Part shown: positions 1 through 11,375 of the stretch, piece by piece
How the letters are laid out: each line of letters opens with the position of its first letter
How positions within the stretch are numbered: position 1 is the first letter of the stretch
Assembly (NCBI RefSeq): GCF_000143535.2
Contig: NC_037320.1
Location: 124,001-188,000, forward strand
Direction of reading: 5' to 3'
From: Botrytis cinerea B05.10
Taxonomy: Eukaryota > Ascomycota > Leotiomycetes > Helotiales > Sclerotiniaceae
DNA length: 64,000 nt
Position numbers and translations under genes: made by a program
Notes under the pieces: model-generated
Databases searched by the model: none
What the model was told of the DNA's origin: nothing
What the model saw: the letters and a program-made list of their open reading frames with translations, nothing else

Positions 1-201
1 GAGACGAGGGGGGTGATGATTAGTGCTAATGCTAAAGGGATTAAGGAGACGAGGATTGATGTGGAAAGATTGTGGGACGAGAGTGATGAAATTGTGATTG
101 AGAGGATGAAGGAACAGGCGAGGATATTAGAAGAGGAGGGAAAGATGAAGGAGCAGAATGGGAGCGTAAATGGAGGTGGAACTAATAGGGCACGACTTTG
201 A
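1..201 (+). CDS. C-terminal end of an unidentified protein (5' part outside window)
   Basis: Frame 1 is open from the left edge to a TGA stop, giving about 66 residues. The segment is charged and helical, with alternating Glu/Arg/Lys heptads (for example around RMKEQARILEEEGKMKE), followed by a Gly/Asn-rich tail. This looks like the coiled-coil end of a larger protein. No family can be named from so short a piece. It converges on the PEX14 gene, whose stop lies about 390 bp further on. It could also be an independent short ORF, but an open frame running off the edge makes a truncated gene end more likely. Confidence 0.4.
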   Translation, partial: ETRGVMISANAKGIKETRIDVERLWDESDEIVIERMKEQARILEEEGKMKEQNGSVNGGGTNRARL

Positions 202-588
202 GTTTATGCGGAGACGAATATATAATAGAATAGAAACTAGTTTATATTCTGGTCTAAAGTACTTGATATCAAACATAGATTGACGATAAATGTATAGGAC
301 AATATGAGAATGACCATTGTTCCTCCTTGACTTAGACTTTTCAGTGTACATTTAAATGAATTCTCATACGACTGTTAAACGTAGCGCCAAACAAATCAAC
401 TTCCCTGCCATTGACCGAAATCTAAGCTCTCCGTTTGTAAAACAGACTCAATACAGACAGTCGTATTTCATTAAATTATATTGTAAACACACTACGCAAT
501 ATATTCCAAGATCTCCGTCTCCAATCATTAACACCCTAACGCGCCGTCCCATGCAATTTCATTGACTCCAGATATGCCGATGTTGCAA
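202..588. other. Convergent intergenic spacer
   Basis: This spacer lies between two convergent gene ends and should hold both 3' UTRs. The open frames in it are short and have no recognisable composition. I see nothing else in it. Confidence 0.5.
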
Positions 589-1846
589 TTATGCCTGAGC
601 TGACCCGCTTGCTTCTGGTGTCCCATTTGTGGTGGTAGTGGTTGGAATAGAGCTAGTGCTCTTAGTTGCAGCTGCCATTTGCCATGCTGGAATTTTTGCT
701 CCTCCTGCCGATGCACCTGTACTGAAATTGAATGGAGTGACATTTCGACCTTGAACAGATGCTACGGCTTCAGTACCTGAGCTGGTACCGACTGATGCTG
801 GGCGTGGAGTGCTGGTTTCAGTGGGTGAATCAGCGGCAGGAGTAGAGATGCTAGGAGTGGTAATCGAAGTGATTGGAGTAGGAGTCGATGGTACAGCCGA
901 ACTTTGAATTCTGTTGTATGGAGTCATATTCGAGGTTGGGTTAATTGCCGGGGTTGGATTCATTCTTTGACCCATCAATGTCTTCAAACTCTTCATTTCC
1001 ACAGCCAACTCTTTCAATCTACTGTCTGTCACTTCCTTCTGACCTTCCATGGCTCTGGGTATTAAATCCTTGAGCCCCCTGACCTCATCGCCCATACGTC
1101 GAGATTCTTCATCCCTTCTTCGGCTCGCAGATTTCAGTTCGTTAATCACAGTCTCTACTTCGGTTAAGGCTATGTCTAATCGCTCTGTTCGTTCTTGCTC
1201 GGTTGTCTTGAGAGTTTCGGTATCTTTAGCTAACTGGTCAAGGAGAGAGAATGCTTTTTCGAAAGAATCGTCAATCTCCTTCTTATCTTGTTCCAGTTGA
1301 GGAGGCGTGGGAGGAGCGATTACTGGATAGATATAACGCTGAAGGTGTTAGTAAAGTCAATGCTTCCGAATAAGCTGGACCCTTACCTTAGCCAGAAAAT
1401 ATGCTCCGTATCCTATGCCACCCGTTACCGTGGCCATGATAAACCAATCTCTCCAGTCTCGTTTTGGTACTTCGGGCGGGGGAGGCTGTTGCCATGGATA
1501 TTGTTGATAGCCCCCATACCCAGGCTGAGGTTGTCTTACGACTTGTTGTTGTGGTGCATAATTCGAATAGTTCTGTGGTGCTGGCGATTGTTCGCCGCTG
1601 GCTCTTCCTAATGCCGCATCGACTTCCTCCTGTGTAAGATTTTTTGATTGCAAAAACGCGATTCGATTCTCCAAGGGTGATGCAGAGACACTTGGGTCCT
1701 GAAGAACTATCAAAATGTTAGAAATGTTGAAGCCATCTCAGCTGGAATATTCTCACATGTAACCTAGGGATGCATCAGTATTGGGTTGTATACGGGAGTT
1801 GGAGATAACTTACAGCAGATACCACAAGATCCTCACGAATCGCCAT
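589..1846 (-). CDS. pex14: Peroxin-14 (Pex14), peroxisomal import docking protein
   Basis: Pex14 forms the docking complex and pore for Pex5/Pex7 cargo receptors at the peroxisomal membrane. Exons read 1846-1814, 1763-1757, 1706-1387 and 1338-589, giving 369 aa. The N-terminal Pex5-binding helix is clear (residues 1-55, with IAFLQSKNLTQEEVDAAL). A Pro/Gln/Tyr linker follows, then one membrane segment (about residues 102-119, WFIMATVTGGIGYGAYFLA). Next come the family motif YIYPVIAPPTPPQLEQDK and a coiled coil to about residue 270. The tail is Ser/Thr/Pro-rich and low complexity. Exon 2 is only 7 nt. It is needed to restore the family sequence SAVTFLQDPSV, and its flanking introns (50 nt each) have good GTAAGT/TAG and GTGAGA/TAG signals with a TTCTAAC branch point. 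The gene shares a 412-bp divergent promoter with NDC80. Confidence 0.93.
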
Positions 1847-2258
1847 GTTGAGTATAGATGAAAAGGAGAAAAGGGAGGCCAAACTTCTTCTCACCGTCAA
1901 ACAAATACCGAGCTGGGAAATCTGGGGAACTGGACACTAAAATATGAATGGCCGGAACCGAGGTACCGCGACCTTTGCTCCCTTTCTCGAGCCTTTGTTC
2001 GGATTCCCTTGAAAGCACGTGATCGTCTTATCTAATTTAGAAGCTAAACCCAATTGAATTGTTTACTTTCCCCAAGCGTTGGCCCTTCGATACACCAAAG
2101 TCAGAAGTTTTGTTGTCGCAAATCTGCATGGCTATGTAAATAAAAACGCTTCAGATAAACAACATTTTACAATATTCGATATTGTCTTTCATACAGGAGG
2201 AAATTTATCACATATATTTCATAACGAGCAGCCTCATTCTGGAGGATAACTATTGACA
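1847..2258. promoter_or_regulatory. Divergent promoter region of pex14 and ndc80
   Basis: These 412 bp separate two divergent start codons and must hold both 5' UTRs and promoters. No convincing TATA box or named factor site was recognised. The part next to ndc80 is AT-rich. Confidence 0.5.
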
Positions 2259-4641
2259 ATGTCGCAAGACACTGGTCCTTTCTCCGTGCGCCGACCGAGA
2301 GAGGTAAGGATCCTTATACCCCCCCCTTCAAATGTTTAATTTAGATGGTTCCATTGCTCATTCCGTGTAGACATTAGGAAGTATCAACTACAATTCGAGT
2401 CTACCACAACCCGCATCTGCCATGAAACGATCGAATTCAATCGGTGGTTACAATAATGCACCATTTACCGCCAGTCATGTCCGTAGTGCTGGAGCCAGAC
2501 AATCTCTTGCACCTTCGCGACCAAATCAACCTCTATTCTCACGATCATCATCGGGCACAAATTTGGCAGATGTAGGAACTTCATCTGTAAAGAGGACTTC
2601 ATTTCAACAAAGCGGTGGCCGAAAAAGTTATGCACCTTCTCAAATGGGTCGCGCATCTGGTGAAGGGGCAGAACGTCGAAGCAGTGTTTATCGATCCCGT
2701 ACTTCGACAAGTGGACCGATGGGACATCAAAGTTTCTTTCAAACTGGACCACAACCAGCTGGAGTACCAAAGGACCCACGTCCGTTGAGAGACCGAGCTT
2801 ATCAAGGAAAGATTGGCCAAGAGTTGTTAGAGTATATGGCGAATAACAATTACGACATCGAAATGAATCACAACGTATCGGCCAATACTCTGAAATCGCC
2901 AACTCAAAAGGACTTTGTCTTCATGTTCCAATGGCTTTACCACAGGATTGATCCAAGTTATCGATTTCAAAAGGCTATCGATCAAGAGGTACCTCCAATC
3001 ATGGCCCAACTACGTTATCCATATCAAAAAAGCATAACTAAATCTGCATTGTCCGCGGTTGGAGGCGCAAATTCCTGGCCACTCTTCCTTGGGTTATTAC
3101 ATTGGATGATGCAGCTTGCTCAGATGCTGGATGGATACAGCACCGATCGATACGATGAGGCATGCGCAGAAGCTGGTGTCGATGTTAGTGGAGATCGCAT
3201 CATCTTCAACTTTCTCAGTAGTGCATACCGAGATTGGCTTTCCATGGACGAAGATGCCGGAGACGATGACCAAGATCAGGTTCTTGCTCCACACATTCAG
3301 GCCATGGCGCAGGAATTCAATAGAGGGAATTCCAAATACCTCGACGAAATGCGTGTCCTTGAAGGGGAGCATGAACGATTACAAAAAGAAATCGAGCAGC
3401 TCGAGAAAACTGGTTCGGACATTGCCACTCTGGATCGTAACTTCAAGATTATGGAAGATGATAAAGTAAAGTTTGAAGAGTTTGACAATCGCATGAATCA
3501 AAAGTCCGAGAAATATGAGTCTCGTATACAATTCCTGCAAGAGGAGCTCGACAAAGTCTTACAAGAACTCAAAGAAGCATCTGATGAGCGATCAAGATTG
3601 CAGGAGGAAATAGATAGCCGAGGAATGAGTATGCAAGATATCGATCGTTTGAACTCTGAGATGGAAAGACTTCAGAAGGGACACGAAGCTACGCAACAAA
3701 GATTAGAGGAAGCGAGAAGGAAGGTTGCCGAGAAGGAGTTGGAAGCGAGTCGCAAATTAGAAGATTTGGAGAGAACAGTGGAAAAGTACAACAGTCTAGG
3801 ATACCAGATAGGACTTATTCCTTCCACCGCAATCAACGCCAAAGGAAAGAATTACGAGCTCCAGGTTGTTGTTAATGAAGGGCCCAATTTCTCGGCATCA
3901 CAAATGGCAAGCTCTCATGCTGGAGCGAGAGACGGCGATAGACTTCTTGCCGATCCTACGACGGGTTACCAACCAGCTCATATTTTGAACCTGGATCTTC
4001 GAGGACATGTGAAGAACAGCTTCATTAGCCTTCGAAAAGAAATCTCCGAACGAAGGACACAAGCTGTTGAAGAAATGGAGAAACACAATGACTTGCTCGA
4101 CAACATTAAAGAAGCTATTGACGACAAGAGGAGTGAGGTAGAGGCTTTATCGCACCGTGTTAGAGCTGCGGAGGATGAGTATGAAAAGACGAAAGAGGTA
4201 AGAAGACGCAATATTACCGAGGGTTAAACAGTGATTAATGCATCGTTAGGTCACGACAACTCAAAAGCTGGCTTCCGATGCACAAATTGAGAAGATGGAG
4301 AAAGAGTTAGCCAAGATGCGAGCTGGTCTCACGGAATCTGTGCAATTAATGGAGCAACGAGAGATGAATACAAACATTGAGTGAGTAAGCCCGAGATAGC
4401 TTGATACCTTCTCATACTAACATGGTGTAGGTATGAACAATTGACTCTCCGAGCCAATACTCTTCGTGAGGAATTGCACACAGAAATCGAGAAGATGTTA
4501 AACGACATCATCAAGTTCAAGGTTCACATTCAGAAGAATCTTGAAGATTATGAAGGATTCGTTGTGGATGAGGTTGAGCATGAGCTAGGAGGGGATGATG
4601 AAATCCGAGATGATACCCAAGATATTGATATGAGTGGATGA
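2259..4641 (+). CDS. ndc80: Ndc80/Hec1, outer kinetochore protein
   Basis: Ndc80 is the microtubule-binding subunit of the Ndc80 kinetochore complex (with Nuf2, Spc24, Spc25). Exons are 2259-2303, 2371-4197, 4250-4380 and 4431-4641, giving 737 aa. Residues 1-110 form the basic, Ser-rich disordered tail expected of the Aurora-B-regulated N-terminus. A calponin-homology domain follows, beginning near [21 protein letters not shown] and including [14 protein letters not shown]. After it comes a long coiled coil, a break near [12 protein letters not shown] (the family loop and Ndc80-specific region), and a second coiled coil to the acidic C-terminus. All three introns are 50-67 nt with canonical GT-AG ends and keep the frame. 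The length is normal for fungal Ndc80. The start lies upstream of the longest single-exon ORF because the 15-codon first exon splices cleanly in frame. Confidence 0.95.
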
Positions 4642-5232
4642 AGGTGTTTATTGTATCTCTATTCTTTGATGATTTTGATGGAGTCTTACGCCAACGGGGT
4701 CTTTTGTATTTCAAATGGGTGCCTACTCTAGTGAATAAGGAATGGGGTTTGATGAGCCAGGAGTCAATTATGTTTTGGATGAAATAGTAAGGTGTTATGG
4801 GATCACTTGGCTCTCTTTCTTTGGAGTTCTTGTTGACAGAGGGTATATTGGTCCTATTATGAGAAACGTTTTAAATTCAAAGGCTTGTAATGTCTGAGGA
4901 GTTTTGTCTGTGGTATTCATGGTGGTTGATATTGTAGTCAGAAAAGCAAGTGGGGAGAGGAGGCGGGGGGCGGGGGCGTGGGACGAAAAGAAATTTATGC
5001 ATTTATTGAATGTAATCGTCGTATGCAGCAGTAGGGGAATCGGTTGAATGTAGTGGGAAGAAAGCGAGGCAAGAAGCAGCAAGGGACGTAAGGGGAGCAA
5101 GGGAGGGATATGATGCGGTGAAAGCTTTTGTTCATGTGACTTTTGCTGACACTATTTTGTTTTGGCTCAGGACGTACTTGGGCGAGGAGCGAATGGACAC
5201 GCTGGATGAAATACTTTGTGCTTTACTAGATG

Positions 5233-5274
5233 TGTGATGTGTGATGTGTGATGCGTGATGCGTGATGCGTGATA
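5233..5274. repeat. 7-bp tandem repeat, six copies
   Basis: The unit is TGTGATG in copies 1-3, then CGTGATG twice and CGTGATA once. The gradual drift from T to C at the first position suggests growth by slippage. Confidence 0.9.
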
Positions 5275-5410
5275 TGTTGATGGCGGTCCTTGATCATGAG
5301 CTTCTTTTGGACGAGCGACTAGGTTACTGTGATGCATTCACAGTTGGAGGTCCGCTCCTGGATGTGTTCTTCTATCTATCTATGCATCCATCTATCCATC
5401 AAAGGCTGAG

Positions 5411-5446
5411 ACAGGCGCGACAGGCAAGACAGGCGAGACAGGCACA
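5411..5446. repeat. 9-bp tandem repeat, four copies
   Basis: The unit is ACAGGCNNN with four consecutive copies (ACAGGCGCG, ACAGGCAAG, ACAGGCGAG, ACAGGCACA). It lies upstream of the SR-like gene. Confidence 0.85.
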
Positions 5447-6304
5447 TAAATCCCAGGTAGGCAGGTCAGGAAATGGTCGAAGCGTCGAGAATCGTCCGGT
5501 GTGGTGCTGGCTGGTTACCCGGCCAATTTCTTTCTTGACTCCCGGGCTGGGGTCGGCGGGCAGTGCGTAGTAAAAGCCAGGGGCGGAGGTAGCAATGTGC
5601 CTGGCTCTGTTTCATGTGAAAATTCGCAATGGAGCTCGCCGGCCGGGTTCGTGGGATCTCTTATCGCGGGCAGAACCCCCGTCACGTGCCCTTGCTGCTC
5701 CCTTGCATCCCGCTTTTCATACAGCCATGGCCCGCACTGTTAGCCTCGCCCCTGCCGAGGTGCTGCGATTACTCCCCGCACGCCTCCTGTGTCCTCCGCC
5801 CACCTCCTCCCAAGCCTTCTCCAATCTGAATCTACACTCGTTTCCCTGAGAGCCAAATTAGCCAATTCCTTCAAATCTTCGCATTCTCATTCATCATCCC
5901 TCCATCCACCTTTTTCCTTCCATCCCCACTTTCTTGCGCATATCATACCCAGTACCTGATGGTTAAGGTAGCTGCAGCAAGCATTGATCAATTTGCATTT
6001 ACCTTGACATTTAATTACACTTCGCGTTGGATCAACTGCATTCGATCATCATCCCACAGCACAGGGCAAAACGAAGACACATTCTTCTCGTTTGCGATCG
6101 CGACGACGGCGGTGGTCTCAATCTTATTAAGCTCCCGCTTTCCCGAACTTTAAAAAAAAGTCGAAGTCGAAAGTTTTCCACCATCAACACACCCACACAC
6201 ACCACCCACACCCACACCCACAACCCACATCCGACCTAATTGTCACAGCCATCAACAATCAGCCTCCAGCTTTTATCAGCATCAATCACATCAATTACAT
6301 CAAA

Positions 6305-8002
6305 ATGACTGAGGTTTCCTCGACCAGACTGTATCTGGGAAATCTCCCTCGCAGTGGTAAGCTGATCCGATATCTTCAATTGGCATGCGACACCCAGACA
6401 ATCCACTCGCTAACCATTTCTGCCTCTCAATAGCAACCAAAGCTGATGTTGAAGCTCATTTCAACACGCATGGCACTGGCGAAATCACCGAGATTAAACT
6501 TATGAATGGATTCGGATTCATCGAATACAAGGATGCAATGGATGCGCGCGACGTCGTTCCTGGTAAGGAAATCAACAATCACCCCCAACTCATCTCGATC
6601 CCGAACGTAATTAATAACATACTCTCCTTCACAGCCTTCCACGGTTCCGACTTTATGGGCGAACGCTTGACTGTACAATTCGCTCGTGGTACTCGTAACA
6701 GAGATACTTTTGCCAATAACCCTGAGCGAACTGCTCCTCGTCCCAGACGTACCCCTCATCGAATGCAAATCTCTGGACTTCCAGGTGAGACCAGCTGGCA
6801 GGTCTGTTTACCCCGTTCCTTCATCCGGACTCATGGATCTCAATCATTGCTATTTGGACTATATACCACATCATAATCGTTTTGGACGCCTTTCCTCCAT
6901 GCATACCGTCACTGGCCAAGTTACCATTGTAATCCTGGTCAGCGACGCGCTTGTTACTCTTCATACCATAACAAATATGCAAGTGCATTTGCGCGGGCGA
7001 CTAGGATTTCATGGACACATACAAACGTTAATCGCTATTCGCCCTTTTTATCATGTCTCGACTCCCTTTTTGCTATCATTGCTTGCTATTGCCCTTGCAC
7101 AACCGGATCATGGTCATTGTGGCGCTGGAAAGATGGTCTACCTCTGGAAGGTGAATCTGCGCTACCTTTAATAAGGGGAGATTCCTGGCTACTAATTCAA
7201 GGGCAACATCCATCCTTTGGCGTTTATAAAAAGCTCAACAGTCCAGGACAACAACTTACGTGGATTTCTGGATATAGGATCTTAAAGACTTCGCTCGTCA
7301 ATCCAGCCTCGATGTCGTTTATTCGGAAACTGGTCGTGACCGTGATGGTAAAGGGTAAGTCACTTCTGAATAAATTTAGATTGGATAACTATTAACTTTT
7401 GACCATACAGAAGCTTTGTCGAATTCGAAACTGCTGCAGATTTAAAGACTGCCGTTGAAAAGCTCGACGGTCGTGAATTCAAAGGTGCTCGAGTCACTTG
7501 CACTGCTGATGTGAGATTTATTTATTTCCTACTTTACACATCTTGACTTACCGGTCGCCATCGAAAACGTTTTTCTGGTGATACTAACGAAATTGAATAG
7601 ACCCAACCCGATATCCCTCGTGATCGTGCTAGATCTCGATCCCCAATGCCTCGAGGACGACCTTACCCTATTGATGATTATGATCGACGTGGTCCACCCC
7701 GAGGTTATAGTCCTCGACGTGATGCCTATCGTGATCGAAGCCCACCTCGTCGTGCTTATTATGATGATGATCGTGGTCGTTATGGCCGTTCTCCACCACC
7801 TAGACCTCGTGGTCCAATCGATGATTATCCACCACCACGCCGTGGAGGTTTTGATGATCCTTATCGTCGCGATTACCCTCCAGCTGACCCATATGTCAAT
7901 GGACACGGTAGACCACCTTATGATCGTCCTCCTCCAAGAGACTACCCACCAAGAGATGCCGGATATGCTGATGACGGATACCGTCGTGGCCGCTACTGGT
8001 AA
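6305..8002 (+). CDS. SR-like RNA-binding protein with two RRMs and an Arg/Ser/Pro/Tyr-rich tail
   Basis: This is a predicted nuclear pre-mRNA splicing or mRNA-export factor of the SR/Npl3/Srp2 type. Exons are 6305-6356, 6434-6562, 6635-6801, 7278-7354, 7411-7510 and 7601-8002, giving 308 aa. RRM1 starts at TRLYLGNLPRS (RNP2), with GFGFIEYKDAMDA as RNP1 and a short linker. RRM2 starts at HRMQISGLPGETSWQDLKDF (the SWQDLKD signature of SR-protein second RRMs), with SFVEFETAADLKTAVEKLDG as its RNP1 region. The tail of about 130 residues is rich in Arg-Asp, Arg-Ser-Pro, Arg-Gly and Pro-Tyr. Intron 3 is 476 nt while the other introns are 56-90 nt. It starts with a weak GTCTGT donor, 17 nt downstream of a stronger GTGAGA. 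Regulated splicing is therefore plausible. The exact family member (Srp2, Npl3 or Gbp2-like) cannot be fixed by eye. Confidence 0.9.
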
Positions 8003-9405
8003 ATCATCCTTTCCAAATTGGTTGCAAAAGTAACCATTTGGATTCTGCTCACATAACACAGATTTCTAATGACAACCGGGTGGGATATGAAATGTTCTTC
8101 TATTGATGATTCACAGTGAACAGGCCAAGGGGCGTTTTGAGGTAACGTCTTTAGGTCTTCTCACGTAAGGTTATGATGTGAATACACGGATTTCGCTAGT
8201 TGGCTCTATTCAATCTTGTTATTTTTCTTTGCTCATTTAAAAGCATACCCGGGGATCGTTCTTTTATCATTTGTAACATGAGGAAATGCTTTTTTTTTCA
8301 AGGGGTGGACATAACATTAAGTTATGATTTTCACCCTTATGACCTGTATTTTAGAAATCAATGGCTATTTTATTTGCGAACGCTCATGCGTCTGTCATTT
8401 GAATTTTTTGTGACTATCATATACTTGATGACTTACAATTCTAGGTCCTAATTCTAGCATACTTGATCATTTTAACTTGTGTGCATTGCTGATGAGAACT
8501 GACCCCTGTAGACGGCGGTTAAACTACTATGTTAGATATATTCAAGAGACTTACATTCTTGGTGCCCAGTCTACACGTTGAAAGACTTTATATAATGTGC
8601 AGAGGAAAAGAAGTTTCATCCAGGCTATAATGGACACTTACTTGCAAGTACAGAGTACTCAGGAAGAGGATTGATTGAATGGATGGGTAGAACAAGGGCG
8701 GTGGATTTTGGAGGTTGGATGAGTAGGATGGTATGAGATGGAGTGAATGAGATGAGACGAGACGAGACGAGACGAGATGAGATGAGATGATAAAATGTGA
8801 TGGGCTATTCGCAGAAGCCAAATTTGATCAACCCAAACCAAACCAATCTTTATTTACTCTATAGAGTTTGTTGAAAGAAGAGAAGGTATTCAGAGGTTGC
8901 TGTTGTTGTTGTTGTTGTTCGAGACTGACTTCTTCGGGCCTCGGGAGATGAGAATCTCCATGTCCATGCCCATGATGTGCCAAAGTACCGTGGCCGTTCT
9001 GCATTGCTCCATTTTAAACTTTGGACGGGACGGAGATAAGACGATGTGGTGGGTGCGATAAGACTATTCCACCGTTCGCATTCGCATTTGGTGGTGATCC
9101 TTGCGTGTTGAATGTACGTAAGGAGTAATAAGTAGTAAGTTATCATACGGTACAGTAGAGTAGAATGCAGCTATGGAGTATACATATAATACAACACAAT
9201 ACAATACAATACCATACCATACGATAACATACATACCCGGGAGCTAGCAACGCAATTCTTGTCAGCCTGTCCATCTACCTGGGTATTGAGAGTAAGATTA
9301 ATTCAGAGGGGCAGTATTATTTCTCTCATTTCATATAAAAGCCAATTACTTCTTCCCTTCCCTTTGTACTTCTCTTCCTCTTTCTCTTTCTCTCTATAAA
9401 TACAA
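8003..9405. other. Intergenic region, no gene recognised
   Basis: A 1.4-kb spacer. It contains GAGAC/GAGAT-type repeats (about 8740-8792), a GTT/GTC run (about 8898-8920), and ATACA/ATACC repeats (about 9180-9235). A C/T-rich tract then runs up to the next start codon. The minus-strand frames reflect the low-complexity DNA and show no family features. Confidence 0.5.
8740..8792. repeat. Degenerate 5-bp (GAGAT/GAGAC) repeat
   Basis: Runs of GAGAC and GAGAT follow one another in a simple-sequence tract. It is typical of the gene-poor spacers in this window. Confidence 0.75.
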
Positions 9406-11375
9406 ATGCGCATCTCTCCTCTCCATTACCTCCTCAAGCCTCGGCATCGTCCACGACAACTACCACGACTGCGCAAAATATCATTCTTTTCTTCCTCTTC
9501 TTCCTCAGCCAATTCCAATCCATCCACGCCCAATCCCAAACACACCCTCAAAGCCATGTCGGGCTCTGTTATAGGCGCAACGCTCTATGCGGCTAGCATG
9601 AGTAGTCCGGCTGCGCTGGACAAGATCCCGGAAAATGCGAAGGAGAAGAGACATCATTTGAAGGAGGGGGAGGGGACGGGATTTACGAACCCGTGGGAGT
9701 CGTGGAAGGAAATGGGGGTGGTGGGGATTGGGATGGCTGTGGCTAGGTAAGTTATTTTTATATATTTTTTATTTTTTTTGGAGGGGGGAGTAGGTGATGG
9801 ATGGATGGATAAGTAGGGGTTCAATTGGATCTGTGGGAGATCAATTGGGGTGGGAAGGCATTTGTGTTGATGGTTTGGTTGGGTTTGGTTTATATCCATA
9901 TATATCTTTCTTTTATGACAATGTTTTTAGGTGGGCGGACAGGAGATATTGAGGGAAGTTTCCTTGTCAATATCTCCATTACTTTCTACGAATCTTTCGA
10001 AGATATTCTGCCTCCACGGCAGTGGCCCCCGGAGGGCCAGCGGAGCGTCATTTTGAGTACATGGATAATATAGAGATACAATGGGACTATCGAAGAACCA
10101 TTTATTTACCCAAACACTTTAACAAACGCTTGCTAATCGCATCGTTCTATCTTGCAGAGCCAAACTATCAGGCGAATTCGGCACACCAGATACAACACCT
10201 CCAACAGTTCCCGTCATAAAACCTACATTTCTACCTACCCGTACTACATCCTCCCTCCGCGCAACTTGGCTTGGACATGCCTGTTACTATGTCGAATATC
10301 CCTCTGGTCTACGTGTACTCTTCGATCCTGTCTTTGAAGAACGTTGTTCGCCATTCTCATTTATGGGTCCCAAACGCTATACACCTATCCCTTGCAAATT
10401 ATCCGAGATTCCAATTGTTGATTTTGTGGTTATAAGTCATAGTCATTATGATCATTTAAGTCATCCTACAGTTATGGAAATCCATAAAAGTCATCCAAAT
10501 GCTCAATTTATTGTAGGGCTAGGATTGAAGAAGTGGTTTAAGGAATGTGGAATTGAGAATTGTGTAGAGATGGATTGGTGGGAAGATATTGATGTTACTT
10601 TATCTCCTATTACAGGAGAGAAACGTATTTCTACCTCCTCTCAGACATCTTCCAAGAACTCCCCACCACCTTCATCCTCTTCTTCGTCTCCTACATCCAT
10701 ATCTCCTATAACAGCCCGCATAAGTTGTCTTCCTTCGCAACATACATCTGCACGTACTGCCTTTGATAAAGGGCATACACTGTGGTGTTCATTTGCTGTT
10801 ACATCTGACTCAAAATCCGTTTGGTTTGGTGGAGATACTGGTTATCGAGCAGTTCCCAAAGTTCCTAAAGGGACTGATGATTATGGACCTGAATATCAAC
10901 ATTTACCTGTTTGTCCTGCCTTTAAAGAGATTGGAGAATTGAGAGGACCATTTGATTTGGGACTTATTCCTATTGGTGCTTATGGTATGTTTTGGATATT
11001 CTTAAATTCTGACTCCTTTGTTTTTTTTTTTTTTTTTTTTGTGGAAAGTATGATAGTGATAATCTTCCCATCTATCATACTTTACACATTTTTAAACTTC
11101 TCTCTCTCCATGCCCTCAAACCATGAAACTAATATCCTCCTCTAGAACCCCGTCACATTTTCTCACCCATGCACGCTAACCCTTTCGATTCGGTCAATAT
11201 ATTTCTGGATACCAAGTGTAAACGTGCCATGGGGATTCATTGGGGAACATGGGTTTTAACACCTGAAGCGGTTATGGAACCGCCTCAATTATTGAAAAAG
11301 GCTTTGGGTTGGAAAAATTTGCCTGAGGTGGGTGTGTTTGATGTTTGCGATATTGGGGAGAGTAGAGAATTTTAG
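9406..11375 (+). CDS. Fmp30/NAPE-PLD-like metallo-beta-lactamase-fold phospholipase D
   Basis: Predicted N-acyl-phosphatidylethanolamine phospholipase D type hydrolase; the yeast relative Fmp30 is mitochondrial. Exons are 9406-9746, 10158-10984 and 11146-11375, giving 465 aa. The N-terminus (about residues 1-50) is rich in Arg and Ser with no acidic residue, as in a mitochondrial presequence, and a hydrophobic stretch follows. The metallo-hydrolase motif [11 protein letters not shown] gives the HxHxDH zinc site. Further family landmarks are [52 protein letters not shown] across the last junction, and GIHWGTW. Intron 1 is 411 nt, contains a strong hairpin and a GC-rich palindrome, and may carry inserted repeat DNA. 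Intron 2 has a run of about 19 T. The junctions keep phase 2 and phase 1 correctly. Confidence 0.9.
9942..9977. repeat. Imperfect hairpin in intron 1 of the Fmp30-like gene
   Basis: The arm GGAGATATTGA pairs exactly with TCAATATCTCC, and the inner bases GGGAA/TTCC pair around a tiny loop with a small bulge. It lies in an unusually long intron. About 55 bp downstream is a GC-rich palindrome, GGCCCCCGGAGGGCC (about 10024-10038). Confidence 0.7.
11021..11041. repeat. Poly-T tract in intron 2 of the Fmp30-like gene
   Basis: An uninterrupted run of about 19 T near the 5' end of the 161-nt intron. It is a homopolymer prone to slippage. Confidence 0.85.

Larger units (their letters stand above)
4642..6304. 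other. Intergenic region upstream of the SR-like gene, with short tandem repeats
   Basis: This is a 1.66-kb spacer between two genes on the same strand. It has two short tandem repeats, listed separately. A C/T-rich stretch with CACCCACA repeats (about 5800-6235) probably represents the promoter and 5' UTR of the next gene. The open frames here are low-complexity and show no family features. Confidence 0.5.

Noticed and set aside
7529..8059. 176-codon minus-strand ORF rich in Trp, Ile and Thr
   Set aside because: It is the antisense of the Arg/Asp/Pro-rich tail of the SR-like gene; the repetitive codons prevent stops on the other strand.
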